Of a DNA stretch of 64,000 nucleotides, positions 8,521 to 16,887 are shown piece by piece. A model generated the notes under the pieces. The model ran no database searches. It was not told the DNA's origin and was given only the letters and a program-made list of their open reading frames with translations. The translations under genes and the position numbers were made by a program. Source of the stretch: Sphingopyxis yananensis (lineage in GTDB: Bacteria > Pseudomonadota > Alphaproteobacteria > Sphingomonadales > Sphingomonadaceae); assembly GCF_020687785.1 (NCBI RefSeq), contig NZ_JAJEWI010000005.1, positions 62,001 through 126,000 of the forward strand. Reading direction: 5' to 3'. Position 1 is the stretch's first letter. Each line of letters opens with the position of its first letter.

Positions 8521-9168
8521 CTATTGCTGGCCGAGACAAGTGGTGATCCGTCTTATTTGACGGAGCGTGATGCTTTTCGGGCGGCCGGTGTCGATGATGA
8601 AATCGGCTAAAGCGCGCTTCACATGGTCATCGACCTGCAAATTGCGAATCTCTTTTAATTTCCGCGCCGTCATATTGGGGCGGCGCATGACGCGCTTTCC
8701 CTGCATCCATATCGGCGCGGACACCACCGCAATCGCCCCGACTCGGCGCCATCCGCCTTTTTCAAACAACAAAGGAATGTCCAGAATCACAAAAGGACGG
8801 GCGCGGTGGCGCAGCAGAAATTGCTTTTGCGCGCGGCCAACGGCGGGGTGAATCAACCGCTCCAGCGCCTTTAACTCTTCGGGTTTCCCCAAGACCAGCG
8901 GACCCAATTTTTGGCGATCCACGCCGTGCGGGCCGGTGGTGCCGGGAAAGCGCGCTTCAATGGCGGGAACCAGCGCCCCTTTTGGCCCTTGTAATTTATG
9001 AACCTCTGCATCCGCATCAAAAACGGGAACACCCATTTGGCGGAACATCGCCGCGACGGTGCTTTTGCCCATTCCGATCGAGCCCGTCAGGCCCAAGATA
9101 AAGGGGGTGCGCTGCCGTAAAAATGGACGATGTGCGGGACGTTTTCCGGCTTTCAACACCTGTTTCAT
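8521..9168 (-). CDS. coaE: Dephospho-CoA kinase
   Basis: A 215-residue P-loop kinase that phosphorylates dephospho-CoA in the last step of coenzyme A synthesis. The Walker A motif LTGSIGMGKST starts near residue 27, preceded by a basic N-terminal extension of about 22 residues (MKQVLKAGKRPAHRP) longer than usual. FDADAEVHKL and VILDIPLLFEKGG are the substrate-binding motifs. The extension may be real or may reflect a wrong start, but no good internal ATG precedes the P-loop. It lies in the aroE-coaE-dnaQ minus-strand run. Confidence 0.95.
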   Translation of the reverse strand: MKQVLKAGKRPAHRPFLRQRTPFILGLTGSIGMGKSTVAAMFRQMGVPVFDADAEVHKLQGPKGALVPAIEARFPGTTGPHGVDRQKLGPLVLGKPEELKALERLIHPAVGRAQKQFLLRHRARPFVILDIPLLFEKGGWRRVGAIAVVSAPIWMQGKRVMRRPNMTARKLKEIRNLQVDDHVKRALADFIIDTGRPKSITLRQIRRITTCLGQQ

Positions 9169-9224
9169 TCCCCCTTATATATTGTCCGTCAAATGAAGTT
9201 TTGAATCAGGGCCAAATAGCCAAA

Positions 9225-10043
9225 TCAGGCGGTCAGCAGCGCGCGCAGTTCATCATCTTTGTCGGAAGGCGGCGGCGCGCCAAAAAATAATTCAAAGGCC
9301 ATCGCGGCTTGGCCGATCAACATGTCCAGCCCATCAATCGTCGCCAAATTGCGGGCGGCAGCGGCGCGGAGCAAGCCGGTTTCCAGCGGCGCATAAACCA
9401 GATCATACACAATCGCATCATCGGGCAGGGGGGACAGATCAACCTCTAGGGCCGGTTGGCCCTTCATGCCCAAGCTGCTGCTATTCACCAACAAAGCGGC
9501 GGGCGGCAAGGCGGCGTCCAGCGCCAACACATTGCCCTTGAGCCCGAATTTGGCCAGCAAACCCATGGCTTTCAGCGGGCTGCGATTCAATATCGTTACC
9601 TCGCCCACACCAGCCCGCGCCAAGGCAAAAAGCACCGCACGACAGGCCCCGCCTGCGCCAATCACGACCACCGGTGCGCCATCCAGATTCACGTCGGAAA
9701 TGGGCGCAAAAAAGCCTGCCGCATCGGTGTTGGTGCCGATTAATTCCCCATCGGGTTGGCGGATGATAGTGTTCATCGCGCCAATGCTATCTTTCACCCC
9801 GCCGGGATCACAGACATGATCCATCACCGCCACTTTATGCGGAATGGTAACATTACACCCCCGCCATTGGAGGTTTTCCTGACGCTCTGCGATAAAGGCG
9901 GGCAGGGCATCGCTCGTTACATGGGCCAAGCGGTAATCGGCATCCATGCCCAAGGATTTCAACCAGAAATTGTGAATCAAGGGCGATTTGCTATGGGCAA
10001 TCGGGTCGCCGATCACTTCGGCGAAAGGACGCGAATCGTTCAT
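9225..10043 (-). CDS. aroE: Shikimate dehydrogenase
   Basis: A 272-residue NADP-dependent enzyme that reduces 3-dehydroshikimate in aromatic amino acid synthesis. Seen: VIGDPIAHSKSPLIHNFW (substrate-binding serines), NVTIPHKVAV with the catalytic lysine, NTDAAGF, and the nucleotide-binding GAGGACRAV. The frame extends to 10112, but ATG 10043 overlaps the maf stop by 4 bases and gives the family-typical N-terminus, so it is preferred. Confidence 0.96.
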   Translation of the reverse strand: MNDSRPFAEVIGDPIAHSKSPLIHNFWLKSLGMDADYRLAHVTSDALPAFIAERQENLQWRGCNVTIPHKVAVMDHVCDPGGVKDSIGAMNTIIRQPDGELIGTNTDAAGFFAPISDVNLDGAPVVVIGAGGACRAVLFALARAGVGEVTILNRSPLKAMGLLAKFGLKGNVLALDAALPPAALLVNSSSLGMKGQPALEVDLSPLPDDAIVYDLVYAPLETGLLRAAAARNLATIDGLDMLIGQAAMAFELFFGAPPPSDKDDELRALLTA

Positions 10044-10645
10044 ATTTTGGCACTTCCTATTGTCCGAAGCCATTGCAGCAAAGGCAGCATGGGCAAACCA
10101 ATGATTGTCCACGGATCCCCTTCGACCCGATCGAACAATTGCACACCCGCGCCTTCGATTTCATAGCATCCCACGGTCCAGCGGATGCTGTCCCAATTTT
10201 GTTCCACATAGGCGTCGATGAAGCTGTCGGACAAGGCGCGCATCGACAATTTGGCGACATCGACATGTCGCCAAATGGCTTGTCCGTCCCGCGCTGCGAC
10301 GACCGCGCTGAACAAACGATGGCGTCGCCCCGCCATGGTCCGCAGCTGTGCCTTGGCGTCGTCCTTGTCGTCCGGCTTGGCCAGCATGACGCCGTCATCC
10401 AGTGCCAACACGCTGTCGGCGCCCAGCACAATCACTCCCGGCAGACGCGATGATATTTTAATCGCCTTGGCCTCCGCGAGCGCATCCGCAATGTTGCGCG
10501 GGCTTTGCCCTTCGGCTTGCAGGGCCGCTGTCAGCCCCTCTTCGTCGATATGCGCAGGGGATGTTTCAAAGCTCAGCCCCGCCGCCCGCAACATATTGGC
10601 GCGCCCCGCGCTTTGGGACGCCAGCAACAAATGAATATCAGCCAT
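10040..10645 (-). CDS. maf: Maf-family nucleoside triphosphate pyrophosphatase
   Basis: A 201-residue Maf protein. The N-terminal LLLASQSAGRANML matches the family's ASxSPRR loop, with Ala-Gly in place of the usual Pro-Arg. GADSVLALDD and AKPDDKDDAKAQL are the metal and substrate motifs, and YEIEGAGVQLFDRVEGD is the C-terminal signature. Maf enzymes hydrolyse non-canonical nucleotides such as 7-methyl-GTP or dTTP/UTP. It directly abuts ppsR and overlaps aroE by 4 bases. The altered N-terminal loop means substrate preference cannot be stated. Confidence 0.92.
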   Translation of the reverse strand: MADIHLLLASQSAGRANMLRAAGLSFETSPAHIDEEGLTAALQAEGQSPRNIADALAEAKAIKISSRLPGVIVLGADSVLALDDGVMLAKPDDKDDAKAQLRTMAGRRHRLFSAVVAARDGQAIWRHVDVAKLSMRALSDSFIDAYVEQNWDSIRWTVGCYEIEGAGVQLFDRVEGDPWTIIGLPMLPLLQWLRTIGSAKI

Positions 10646-11454
10646 TATGCGGTGCGATCCTCGAAAAAGCGAATAACCGCGGCGGCCGTTTCTTCAATGC
10701 TGCGGCGGGTAACATCGATCACCGGCCAATCATTGTCCGCAAACATCCGCCGTGCATAGGCCAGTTCCGCCTTCACATGGCCTTCCTCAATATAAGATGT
10801 TTCAGCCTGTTGATTCAGCGACAATAAGCGATTGCGCCGCACCTGAACCAGCCGGTCAAAGGAGGTTGTTAACCCCACCACCAAAGGCTTTTTCAAACGG
10901 AACAACAGGTCGGGCGGCGGCGATTCCGGCACGATCGGGATATTGGCTGTCTTGAACCCACGATTGGCCAGATAAATGCTGGTCGGGGTTTTCGAAGTGC
11001 GCGATACGCCTGCCAGAACAATATCAGCCTGTTCCCAATTTTCCCACGCAATGCCATCGTCATGCGCCACGGTGAATTGAATCGCATCGACGCGCGCAAA
11101 ATAAGCGGCATCCAACACATGCTGCCGCCCTGGGCGCGCTTTGGCTTGTTGACCCAGCACCCGTTCCAATGCGTCAGATACGGCATCAAGGGCAGGGACC
11201 AGCGGCAATTTCAGCTCTTCGGCGCGGCGTTCCAAGCTAGCGCGGAGTTCACCGGATACCAAGGTGAACAAGATCATGCCGGGGCTGGCCTCGACTTCTT
11301 TCATAATGCGGTTGAGGTGGGATTCCGAACGCACCATCGGCCAAAAATGCCGGATAAGCTCAACATCATCAAATTGCGCGATGGCGGCTTTGGCAATATT
11401 TTCCAACGTCTCGCCGGTTGAATCGGAAATCAAATGAAGATGTAAACGAACCAT
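10645..11454 (-). CDS. ppsR: Pyruvate, phosphate/water dikinase regulatory protein (DUF299)
   Basis: A 269-residue bifunctional kinase/phosphorylase that controls PEP synthase or pyruvate phosphate dikinase. Seen: N-terminal HLHLISDSTGETLENIA and the P-loop-like GVSRTSKTPTSIYLANRG, both diagnostic. The ATG at 11454 is preceded by AAGGAAGGCGG; the longer frame to 11529 would run into the DnaA-box region and is rejected. It flanks the replication origin, and the ppsR-maf-aroE-coaE-dnaQ run points away from it. Confidence 0.94.
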   Translation of the reverse strand: MVRLHLHLISDSTGETLENIAKAAIAQFDDVELIRHFWPMVRSESHLNRIMKEVEASPGMILFTLVSGELRASLERRAEELKLPLVPALDAVSDALERVLGQQAKARPGRQHVLDAAYFARVDAIQFTVAHDDGIAWENWEQADIVLAGVSRTSKTPTSIYLANRGFKTANIPIVPESPPPDLLFRLKKPLVVGLTTSFDRLVQVRRNRLLSLNQQAETSYIEEGHVKAELAYARRMFADNDWPVIDVTRRSIEETAAAVIRFFEDRTA

Positions 11455-11504
11455 CCGCCTTCCTTCTCTTGCCCCCACAAAAAAGGCAAGCAAACAAGCG
11501 CGCT

Positions 11505-11790
11505 CATGCCTGTGGATAAGTTTGTGCATAACCTATGGGATAAGATCGGGACAGAAAATCCATCCCCATCATCACCGATTCCACTCTGTCGCTTATCCAC
11601 ATGGGATAAAAGTTATGCACAGACTGTGGATAATCAGGATAAGTTTTCACGACTCTTTAGGAAATGGCGGAATCTGGGGAGTCAATCTGTTGGCAAATCA
11701 GGCAGCCACGCCTAGAACCCCGCTATTCACAGACCAACAAACAACCACTATTTTTATAAATATTTATAATAGTAGATAGAAAGAGGCGCT
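11505..11790. other. Probable chromosomal replication origin (oriC)
   Basis: The non-coding gap between ppsR and hemE (11455-11794) holds eight DnaA-box-like 9-mers. Exact TTATCCACA or its complement occurs at 11511-11519, 11593-11601 and 11625-11633. Exact TTATGCACA occurs at 11523-11531 and 11613-11621. Near matches are TTATCCCAT at 11535-11543 and 11601-11609, and TTATCCTGA at 11634-11642. An AT-rich tract at 11749-11780 could be the unwinding element. Transcription diverges on both sides. Position beside hemE matches the alphaproteobacterial origin (Caulobacter Cori). No TTAA-N7-TTAA CtrA site is visible in the gap. Confidence 0.88.
11765..11770 (+). promoter_or_regulatory. Candidate -10 element of the hemE promoter
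   Basis: An exact TATAAT lies 25 bases before the hemE ATG inside the AT-rich tract. No convincing TTGACA-like -35 is seen 16-18 bases upstream, so the promoter call is tentative. Transcription here could help open the origin. Confidence 0.4.
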
Positions 11791-11794
11791 GCTC

Positions 11795-12817
11795 ATGGGC
11801 TCACCGAAACACCTGCTCGCTACGTTGCAAGGGGCTAAGCAGGATCGTCCGCCCTTGTGGATGATGCGTCAGGCGGGACGCTATCTGCCCGAATATCGCG
11901 CCTTGCGGGAAACCAAGGGTGGGTTTCTGGAGCTATGCTATGACAGTGATGCCGCCGCTGAAGTGACATTGCAGCCCATCCGCCGCTTTGATTTTGATGG
12001 CGCTATTTTATTTTCCGACATTTTGGTCGTGCCCCATGCCTTGGGCCAAGATTTATGGTTTGAGGCGGGCGAGGGTCCGCGCTTGGCTCCCACATTGATC
12101 GATACGAGCCTATCTGCCCTAGAAGCGGCGCCACAGCGGCTAAACCCGATTTATGATACCGTGGCTAAGGTTGCAGCGGCTTTGCCGTCCCACACCACCT
12201 TTCTGGGCTTTATCGGCAGTCCGTGGACCGTGGCGACCTATATGGTGGCGGGGCAGGGGTCGAAGGACCAAAGCTTGGCTCGCCGCTTGGCCTATCGTGA
12301 CCCCAAAGCCTTTCAGGAAATCATCGACGCGATCATCGATGTCAGCGTCACCTATGTGTCCGGCCAGATTCAACAGGGTGTTGAGGCGGTTCAACTATTC
12401 GATAGCTGGGCCGGCAGTCTGTCCCCCGCCCAATTTGACCAATGGGTGATCGCCCCGAACGCAGAAATTATTCGCCGCGTAAAGGCGTTGTATCCCGACA
12501 CGCCGATTATCGGCTTTCCAAAGGGGGCAGGCAGCAAATTATTGTCCTATGCTGCCCAGACGGGGGCCGACGCGATTGGGCTGGATGAAACGGTGGATCC
12601 CCATTGGGCCCATGCCAATTTGCCAGCTGAATTGCCGGTGCAGGGGAATCTAGACCCATTGGCCTTGGTGACGGGCGGCGACGCGCTGGACCAAGCCGTG
12701 GATCATATTTTGGCGGCTTTTCCTGACCGCCCGCATGTGTTTAATCTGGGCCACGGCATTGTGCCCGATGCGCCTATCGCGCATGTGGAACAATTGATCA
12801 GGCGTGTTCGCGGTTAA
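11795..12817 (+). CDS. hemE: Uroporphyrinogen decarboxylase
   Basis: A 340-residue enzyme that decarboxylates the four acetate groups of uroporphyrinogen III to give coproporphyrinogen III in heme synthesis. The signature WMMRQAGRYLPEYR is at residues 22-35, followed by FSDILVVPHALG with the catalytic aspartate, FIGSPWTVATYM, and the C-terminal FNLGHGIVP. AGAGG precedes the ATG. It is the first gene rightward of the origin; hemJ follows 12 bases after its stop. Confidence 0.97.
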   Translation: MGSPKHLLATLQGAKQDRPPLWMMRQAGRYLPEYRALRETKGGFLELCYDSDAAAEVTLQPIRRFDFDGAILFSDILVVPHALGQDLWFEAGEGPRLAPTLIDTSLSALEAAPQRLNPIYDTVAKVAAALPSHTTFLGFIGSPWTVATYMVAGQGSKDQSLARRLAYRDPKAFQEIIDAIIDVSVTYVSGQIQQGVEAVQLFDSWAGSLSPAQFDQWVIAPNAEIIRRVKALYPDTPIIGFPKGAGSKLLSYAAQTGADAIGLDETVDPHWAHANLPAELPVQGNLDPLALVTGGDALDQAVDHILAAFPDRPHVFNLGHGIVPDAPIAHVEQLIRRVRG

Positions 12818-12829
12818 GCGAGGTGCAAG

Positions 12830-13276
12830 ATGATAGGATTTTTGGGAGTCACTATGCTGTGGGTTAAGGCAGGACATATTATTTTCGCCATTTTCTTGAT
12901 GGCGGGATTGTTCATGATGCCGCGTTTCTTTGTCTATCATCATCAATGTGCGGTGGGGTCGGATGAAGACCGTAAATGGATAGAACGCGAAGATCGTTTA
13001 CGCCGGATCATCTTAAATCCGTCCCTGGTTATCATTTGGGTGTTGGGGTTGATGCTGGCCGTCAATGGCGGTTTTTTTTCACAAGGATGGTTCCACGGAA
13101 AATTTTTGCTGTTGATCCTGTTGTCCGGCTATCATGGTTGGACGATCAGCTACTGCAAGAAATTGGCCAAAGGCTTGCGCCCCATGACGGAAAAGCGTTT
13201 GCGATTGGTCAATGAAATTCCTGGTGTTTTGGCGGCGATGATTGTGATTTTGGCTGTCGTGCGTCCGGGTTTTTAA
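12830..13276 (+). CDS. hemJ: Protoporphyrinogen oxidase HemJ
   Basis: A 148-residue integral membrane protein with about four hydrophobic helices. WVKAGHIIFAIFLMAGLFMMPRFFVYH carries the conserved histidine near the N-terminus, and GWFHGKFLLLILLSGYHG and RLVNEIPGVLAAMIVILAVV follow. HemJ oxidises protoporphyrinogen IX to protoporphyrin IX in bacteria lacking HemG and HemY. Its place directly after hemE supports a heme role. ATG 12830 follows GCGAGG; an internal ATG at 12854 would also give a plausible start. Confidence 0.92.
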   Translation: MIGFLGVTMLWVKAGHIIFAIFLMAGLFMMPRFFVYHHQCAVGSDEDRKWIEREDRLRRIILNPSLVIIWVLGLMLAVNGGFFSQGWFHGKFLLLILLSGYHGWTISYCKKLAKGLRPMTEKRLRLVNEIPGVLAAMIVILAVVRPGF

Positions 13277-13311
13277 ACTTAGCACATCCTAATTTTCGCC
13301 CGATAATATCC

Positions 13312-13342
13312 AAAGGGTCGTCACGTCTGACGGCCCTTTTTC
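13312..13342 (+). terminator. Rho-independent terminator after hemJ
   Basis: AAAGGGTCGTC pairs with GACGGCCCTTT across a short loop, followed by T residues. It separates the hemE-hemJ unit from rho. Confidence 0.75.
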
Positions 13343-13365
13343 ATGGGGTTGCTTCCTGCAATTTC

Positions 13366-13394
13366 TTGACGCTTTCCCGCATTTCGCGTAAAAG
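13366..13394 (+). promoter_or_regulatory. Candidate promoter for rho
   Basis: TTGACG (13366-13371), a 17-base spacer, then TAAAAG (13389-13394). This would give a leader of about 165 bases before the rho ATG, room for the autoregulation common in rho genes. Apart from this and the hemJ terminator, the 291-base gap shows nothing recognisable. Confidence 0.45.
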
Positions 13395-13567
13395 CATGTC
13401 ACACCCGTTTCTTCGGGGACGGCGCATATTTGGCGCCGACACTATCAAAGCGATCCATGGCGGGCATAAATTGCAGCTGTGGATTGGTGAAACAGTCTTC
13501 CCCAGACTGGATAGGCACCGACCGGTGCGGCCTTATTTCCCAGATATATTCATGATTTGGATATCCC

Positions 13568-14824
13568 ATGCATCTTAAAGAACTTAAACGTAAGTCGCCT
13601 GCTCAACTGGTCGAAATGGCCGAAGAATTGGGCGTTGAAAGCGCGTCGACGCTGCGTAAGCAGGATCTTATGTTTTCCATCCTCAAGGAATTGGCCGAAG
13701 AGGGTGAAGAAATTATCGGTTCGGGCACCATTGAAGTGTTGCCGGACAGCTTTGGCTTTTTGCGCAGCCCCGAGGCCAATTATCTGGCTGGTCCCGATGA
13801 TATTTACGTGTCCCCCAATCAGGTCCGCAAATATGGCCTGCGCACCGGCGACACGGTCGAAGGCGAAATTCGCGCCCCCAAGGATGGCGAGCGTTATTTC
13901 GCGCTGACCAAGCTGATCAGCGTGAACTTCGACAGCCCCGAGGTTGTTCGCCACCGCGTGAATTTTGACAATCTCACGCCGCTATATCCGAACCAAAAAT
14001 TGTCGTTGGATACGCTGGATGCGGCCAGCAAGGACAAGTCGGCCCGTGTGATCGATTTGGTCAGCCCGCAAGGCAAGGGCCAACGTGCCCTGATTGTCGC
14101 GCCGCCGCGCACGGGTAAGACCGTATTGTTGCAAAATATTGCCAAGGCGATCACCGACAATCACCCCGAAGTTTATTTGATCGTCCTGTTGATCGACGAA
14201 CGCCCCGAAGAAGTCACGGACATGCAGCGCAGCGTGAACGGCGAAGTGGTGTCGTCAACCTTTGATGAACCCGCGACCCGCCACGTGCAGGTGGCCGAAA
14301 TGGTCATCGAAAAGGCCAAGCGTTTGGTGGAACATAAAAAGGATGTGGTCATCCTGCTGGACTCCATCACCCGTCTGGGCCGCGCTTATAACACCGTTGT
14401 TCCGTCATCGGGCAAGGTGCTGACGGGTGGTGTGGATGCCAACGCCCTTCAACGCCCCAAGCGCTTCTTTGGTGCGGCGCGTAACATAGAAGAGGGTGGT
14501 TCGCTGTCGATTATCGCCACGGCCCTGATCGATACGGGCAGCCGTATGGACGAAGTGATCTTCGAAGAATTTAAGGGCACCGGTAACAGCGAAATCGTTC
14601 TGGACCGCAAGGTTGCGGACAAGCGCATCTTCCCTGCCTTGGATGTTGGCAAGTCCGGCACCCGTAAGGAAGAATTGCTGGTCGAGAAGAACAAGCTGTC
14701 CAAGATGTGGGTGCTGCGCCGCATCCTCATGCAAATGGGCACGGTCGACGCGATGGAATTCTTGCTCGACAAGATTAAGGACAGCAAAACCAACGAAGAT
14801 TTCTTTGATTCTATGAATCAATAA
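13568..14824 (+). CDS. rho: Transcription termination factor Rho
   Basis: A 418-residue hexameric RNA helicase. It has an N-terminal Rho-N domain (about 1-45, [22 protein letters not shown]), an RNA-binding cold-shock-like domain (about 50-118) and a RecA-like ATPase core. Visible are Walker A ([12 protein letters not shown]), Walker B ([16 protein letters not shown]), the Q-loop region [11 protein letters not shown] and the R-loop. Length is standard. It is monocistronic between a candidate promoter and a strong terminator. Confidence 0.98.
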   Translation: MHLKELKRKSPAQLVEMAEELGVESASTLRKQDLMFSILKELAEEGEEIIGSGTIEVLPDSFGFLRSPEANYLAGPDDIYVSPNQVRKYGLRTGDTVEGEIRAPKDGERYFALTKLISVNFDSPEVVRHRVNFDNLTPLYPNQKLSLDTLDAASKDKSARVIDLVSPQGKGQRALIVAPPRTGKTVLLQNIAKAITDNHPEVYLIVLLIDERPEEVTDMQRSVNGEVVSSTFDEPATRHVQVAEMVIEKAKRLVEHKKDVVILLDSITRLGRAYNTVVPSSGKVLTGGVDANALQRPKRFFGAARNIEEGGSLSIIATALIDTGSRMDEVIFEEFKGTGNSEIVLDRKVADKRIFPALDVGKSGTRKEELLVEKNKLSKMWVLRRILMQMGTVDAMEFLLDKIKDSKTNEDFFDSMNQ

Positions 14825-14846
14825 TCTTGGCAGGCTAATGGAAAAT

Positions 14847-14882
14847 GAGGCTGGTCCTGAACATTCAGGGCTGGCCTTTTTT
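14847..14882 (+). terminator. Rho-independent terminator after the rho gene
   Basis: AGGCTGGTCCTGA pairs with TCAGGGCTGGCCT around ACAT, followed by six T. It lies 23 bases after the rho stop. Confidence 0.88.
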
Positions 14883-14905
14883 CTTGGCCTTCCCATTTAG
14901 GGTGG

Positions 14906-15310
14906 ATGACACGCCTGAACCTAACCCGACCCGCGGTCGGCTGTGCAGATTATCCTGCTTTGGCCGAGCGGTTGAAATTTCTGAGCAATGATGCGGGGGA
15001 GATTGCCATTCCCACCCGCAATCGGCCCAAACAAGCCGAGCAGTTGATTGGCGGCGGCCTATATTTCATCATCAAACATATGCTGATGGGCAGGGTGGAG
15101 ATATTGCGCTTTGACGACCGCCCCGACGGACGGATCGACATTGTCTGTCGTTTGCCGCTTCAGCGCGTCCGTGCGACGCCAAAAAGGGCGCATCAGGGTT
15201 GGCGATACCTGTCGGCGTGTGATGCGCCTCCTGTGATCGCTGAGGGCGATATGGGCGATGAATTCCCACCCCAATTGCTTAAGGAATTATCGGCCCTGAT
15301 GCTGATTTAG
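14906..15310 (+). CDS. DUF1489 family protein
   Basis: A 134-residue conserved alphaproteobacterial protein of unknown function. The family pattern is clear: VGCADYPALAERL near the start, RPKQAEQLIGGGLYFIIK, ILRF, and the C-terminal KRAHQGWRYLSACDAPP. It is soluble and without a signal peptide. ATG 14906 is preceded by AGGGTGG. It often sits near rho in sphingomonads, which fits here. Confidence 0.85.
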   Translation: MTRLNLTRPAVGCADYPALAERLKFLSNDAGEIAIPTRNRPKQAEQLIGGGLYFIIKHMLMGRVEILRFDDRPDGRIDIVCRLPLQRVRATPKRAHQGWRYLSACDAPPVIAEGDMGDEFPPQLLKELSALMLI

Positions 15311-15329
15311 GTTAATATGGTTTTTACGG

Positions 15330-15361
15330 CCATCCATTGTTCCACGCGAAACAATGGATGG
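15330..15361. repeat. 32-base palindrome containing a parS-like core
   Basis: Arms CCATCCATTGTT (15330-15341) and AACAATGGATGG (15350-15361) are exact complements. The core TGTTCCACGCGAAACA (15338-15353) differs from the ParB site TGTTCCACGTGGAACA at only two positions (10 and 12). It lies between converging genes and could act as an outlying parS, as a bidirectional transcription barrier, or both. Confidence 0.6.
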
Positions 15362-15413
15362 CAGTTTTTACGATGGGGCAGGGACCGCTTGCCAGCACCT
15401 GTCACGACGGCCG

Positions 15414-15815
15414 TTAAGCCTGTGTCTGGCTCGCCAACATAGCGGCCATTTTTTCCCACACTTTGTTGATCGCTTTCAGCGGGCGCACCATGACCTTGAA
15501 ATCGTCGATCAGGCCGTCGTCGTTCCAGCGAATAATATCGACGCCATTGATGTGTATGTCGTCAACTTTGCAGCTAAACTCGAGCATCGCCTGCTGCCCA
15601 TCCACCAATTCGCGGACATATCGAAAATCATCGCCGCCCAGAACATGGCTGGCAGCGAACAAATAAGCGAAGACTTTGTCTTTGCCTATTTGCGGGCTGT
15701 GGACGACCGGTGAATGAAAAACCGCATCCTCAGCCAACATGGCTTTCAGGGCAGCGGGATCGCTACCCTGAGACATGAAGTCATGCCATGCGGTGATACC
15801 CGCCGAGGCGCTCAC
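15414..15815 (-). CDS. SnoaL/NTF2-like fold protein
   Basis: A 133-residue protein of the nuclear transport factor 2 superfamily: an N-terminal helix (GITAWHDFMSQG), LKAMLAEDAVFHSPVVH, and beta strands ending in WNDDGLIDDFKVMVRPLKAI. This fold covers small-molecule isomerases, epoxide hydrolases and ligand-binding proteins, so the reaction cannot be deduced. It overlaps the upstream dienelactone-hydrolase-like gene by 4 bases (ATGA), which implies a shared pathway. Confidence 0.8.
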   Translation of the reverse strand: MSASAGITAWHDFMSQGSDPAALKAMLAEDAVFHSPVVHSPQIGKDKVFAYLFAASHVLGGDDFRYVRELVDGQQAMLEFSCKVDDIHINGVDIIRWNDDGLIDDFKVMVRPLKAINKVWEKMAAMLASQTQA

Positions 15816-16510
15816 CCCAGATGATCCGCAAAGAAGGTACGGGTGCGTTCGTCGGCCAATTGGGCGCCTGCTTCATCACGGCGGTGGCCCATGGTAGCGG
15901 CAAAGCCATGATCCAGACCCTGATAGTCGTGAAGGGTCACTTTGCTATTGCCGTCCAACGCTTCGTGAATCTGCTTTTGTGCGGCATGGTCGACGAAATG
16001 ATCTTCGGTCGGAATGTGCAGCATTAGCGGGTTGGCGATGGCATGGGATTCATCCAGCATGGTGTTGATCATCACGCCATAATAGCCAACCGAGGCATCA
16101 ATGTCGGTGCGGGTCGCGGCCATATAAGCGAGGCGCCCACCCAGACAGAAACCGACGCAGCCAATCTTTTCCGCACCTTCGCTACGCAGCCAGCGGATGC
16201 TGGCTTCCAAATCCCTGACGCCGGCGTCGGCATCATATTGACCGAAATATCCCAAGGCTGTTTGAAATTCCGATTCAATGTCGGGGTTCAGTTCAACGCC
16301 CGGTGCAAAGCGCCAGAAAATATCTGGGGCCACCGCCAAATATCCCAGTGCAGCCCAGTCATCGACTTTTTTGCGGATACCGCCGTTCACACCGAAAATT
16401 TCTGGAATGACGATGATGGCTCCTTTGACGTCGCCAGCGGGGCGCGCCGCATAGGCGGGAATCTGTCCTTCGTCATTCAGGGCCTGAATTACTACATTGG
16501 TCGCCGACAT
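15812..16510 (-). CDS. Dienelactone hydrolase family protein
   Basis: A 232-residue alpha/beta hydrolase. The nucleophile is the cysteine in GCVGFCLGGRLAY, the dienelactone-hydrolase form of the G-x-C-x-G elbow. The oxyanion region is VIPEIFGVN and the C-terminal HDYQGLDHGFA carries the catalytic histidine. Such enzymes open lactone rings, for example in chloroaromatic degradation, but many have other ester substrates. It forms an operon with the SnoaL-like gene; no aromatic degradation genes are adjacent. Confidence 0.88.
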   Translation of the reverse strand: MSATNVVIQALNDEGQIPAYAARPAGDVKGAIIVIPEIFGVNGGIRKKVDDWAALGYLAVAPDIFWRFAPGVELNPDIESEFQTALGYFGQYDADAGVRDLEASIRWLRSEGAEKIGCVGFCLGGRLAYMAATRTDIDASVGYYGVMINTMLDESHAIANPLMLHIPTEDHFVDHAAQKQIHEALDGNSKVTLHDYQGLDHGFAATMGHRRDEAGAQLADERTRTFFADHLG

Positions 16511-16600
16511 TGAGCGTCTCTCCTGACTCTTGCTTATTACCGTTTAAAAAGCGAAGTTAGCGGTGGTTGCCTACAGGCTCAAGTCTGGGAGGAGAGTAAG

Positions 16601-16876
16601 ATGAAATTCCATATCGAGATTGACTGCACCCCCGAAGAGGTCCGGCGCTTTATGGGCTTGCCGGACATGGCATCTGTGCATGAAAGCTATCAAAGCCAAA
16701 TGAAGGATATGATGGGCAAAGGCATAACACCGGACATGGTGGAAACTATGGTGAAAAGCTGGTCGCCATTGGGACAAAATGGTTTGGATTTGCTGCGTTC
16801 TGTCATGTCTCCCTTCGCCGAGGGGAAAGAAGGCGGGGCAAAGGATAAGACGCAGCGGCCCGATCGAAAGAGTTGA
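16601..16876 (+). CDS. DUF6489-like conserved hypothetical protein
   Basis: A 91-residue protein starting MKFHIEIDCTPEEVRRFMGLPDM, with GITPDMVETMVKSW in the middle and a basic, Lys/Arg-rich tail. This small family sits just before mnmE in sphingomonads; I recognise the pattern but know no function. GGAGAG precedes the ATG, and mnmE starts 11 bases after its stop, so the two are probably one transcript. Confidence 0.75.
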   Translation: MKFHIEIDCTPEEVRRFMGLPDMASVHESYQSQMKDMMGKGITPDMVETMVKSWSPLGQNGLDLLRSVMSPFAEGKEGGAKDKTQRPDRKS

Positions 16877-16887
16877 ATTAGGATTTT

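Noticed and set aside
13088-13103. GTTCCACGGAAA in hemJ as a parS site
   Set aside because: Several mismatches to the 16-mer and no symmetry beyond the central bases.
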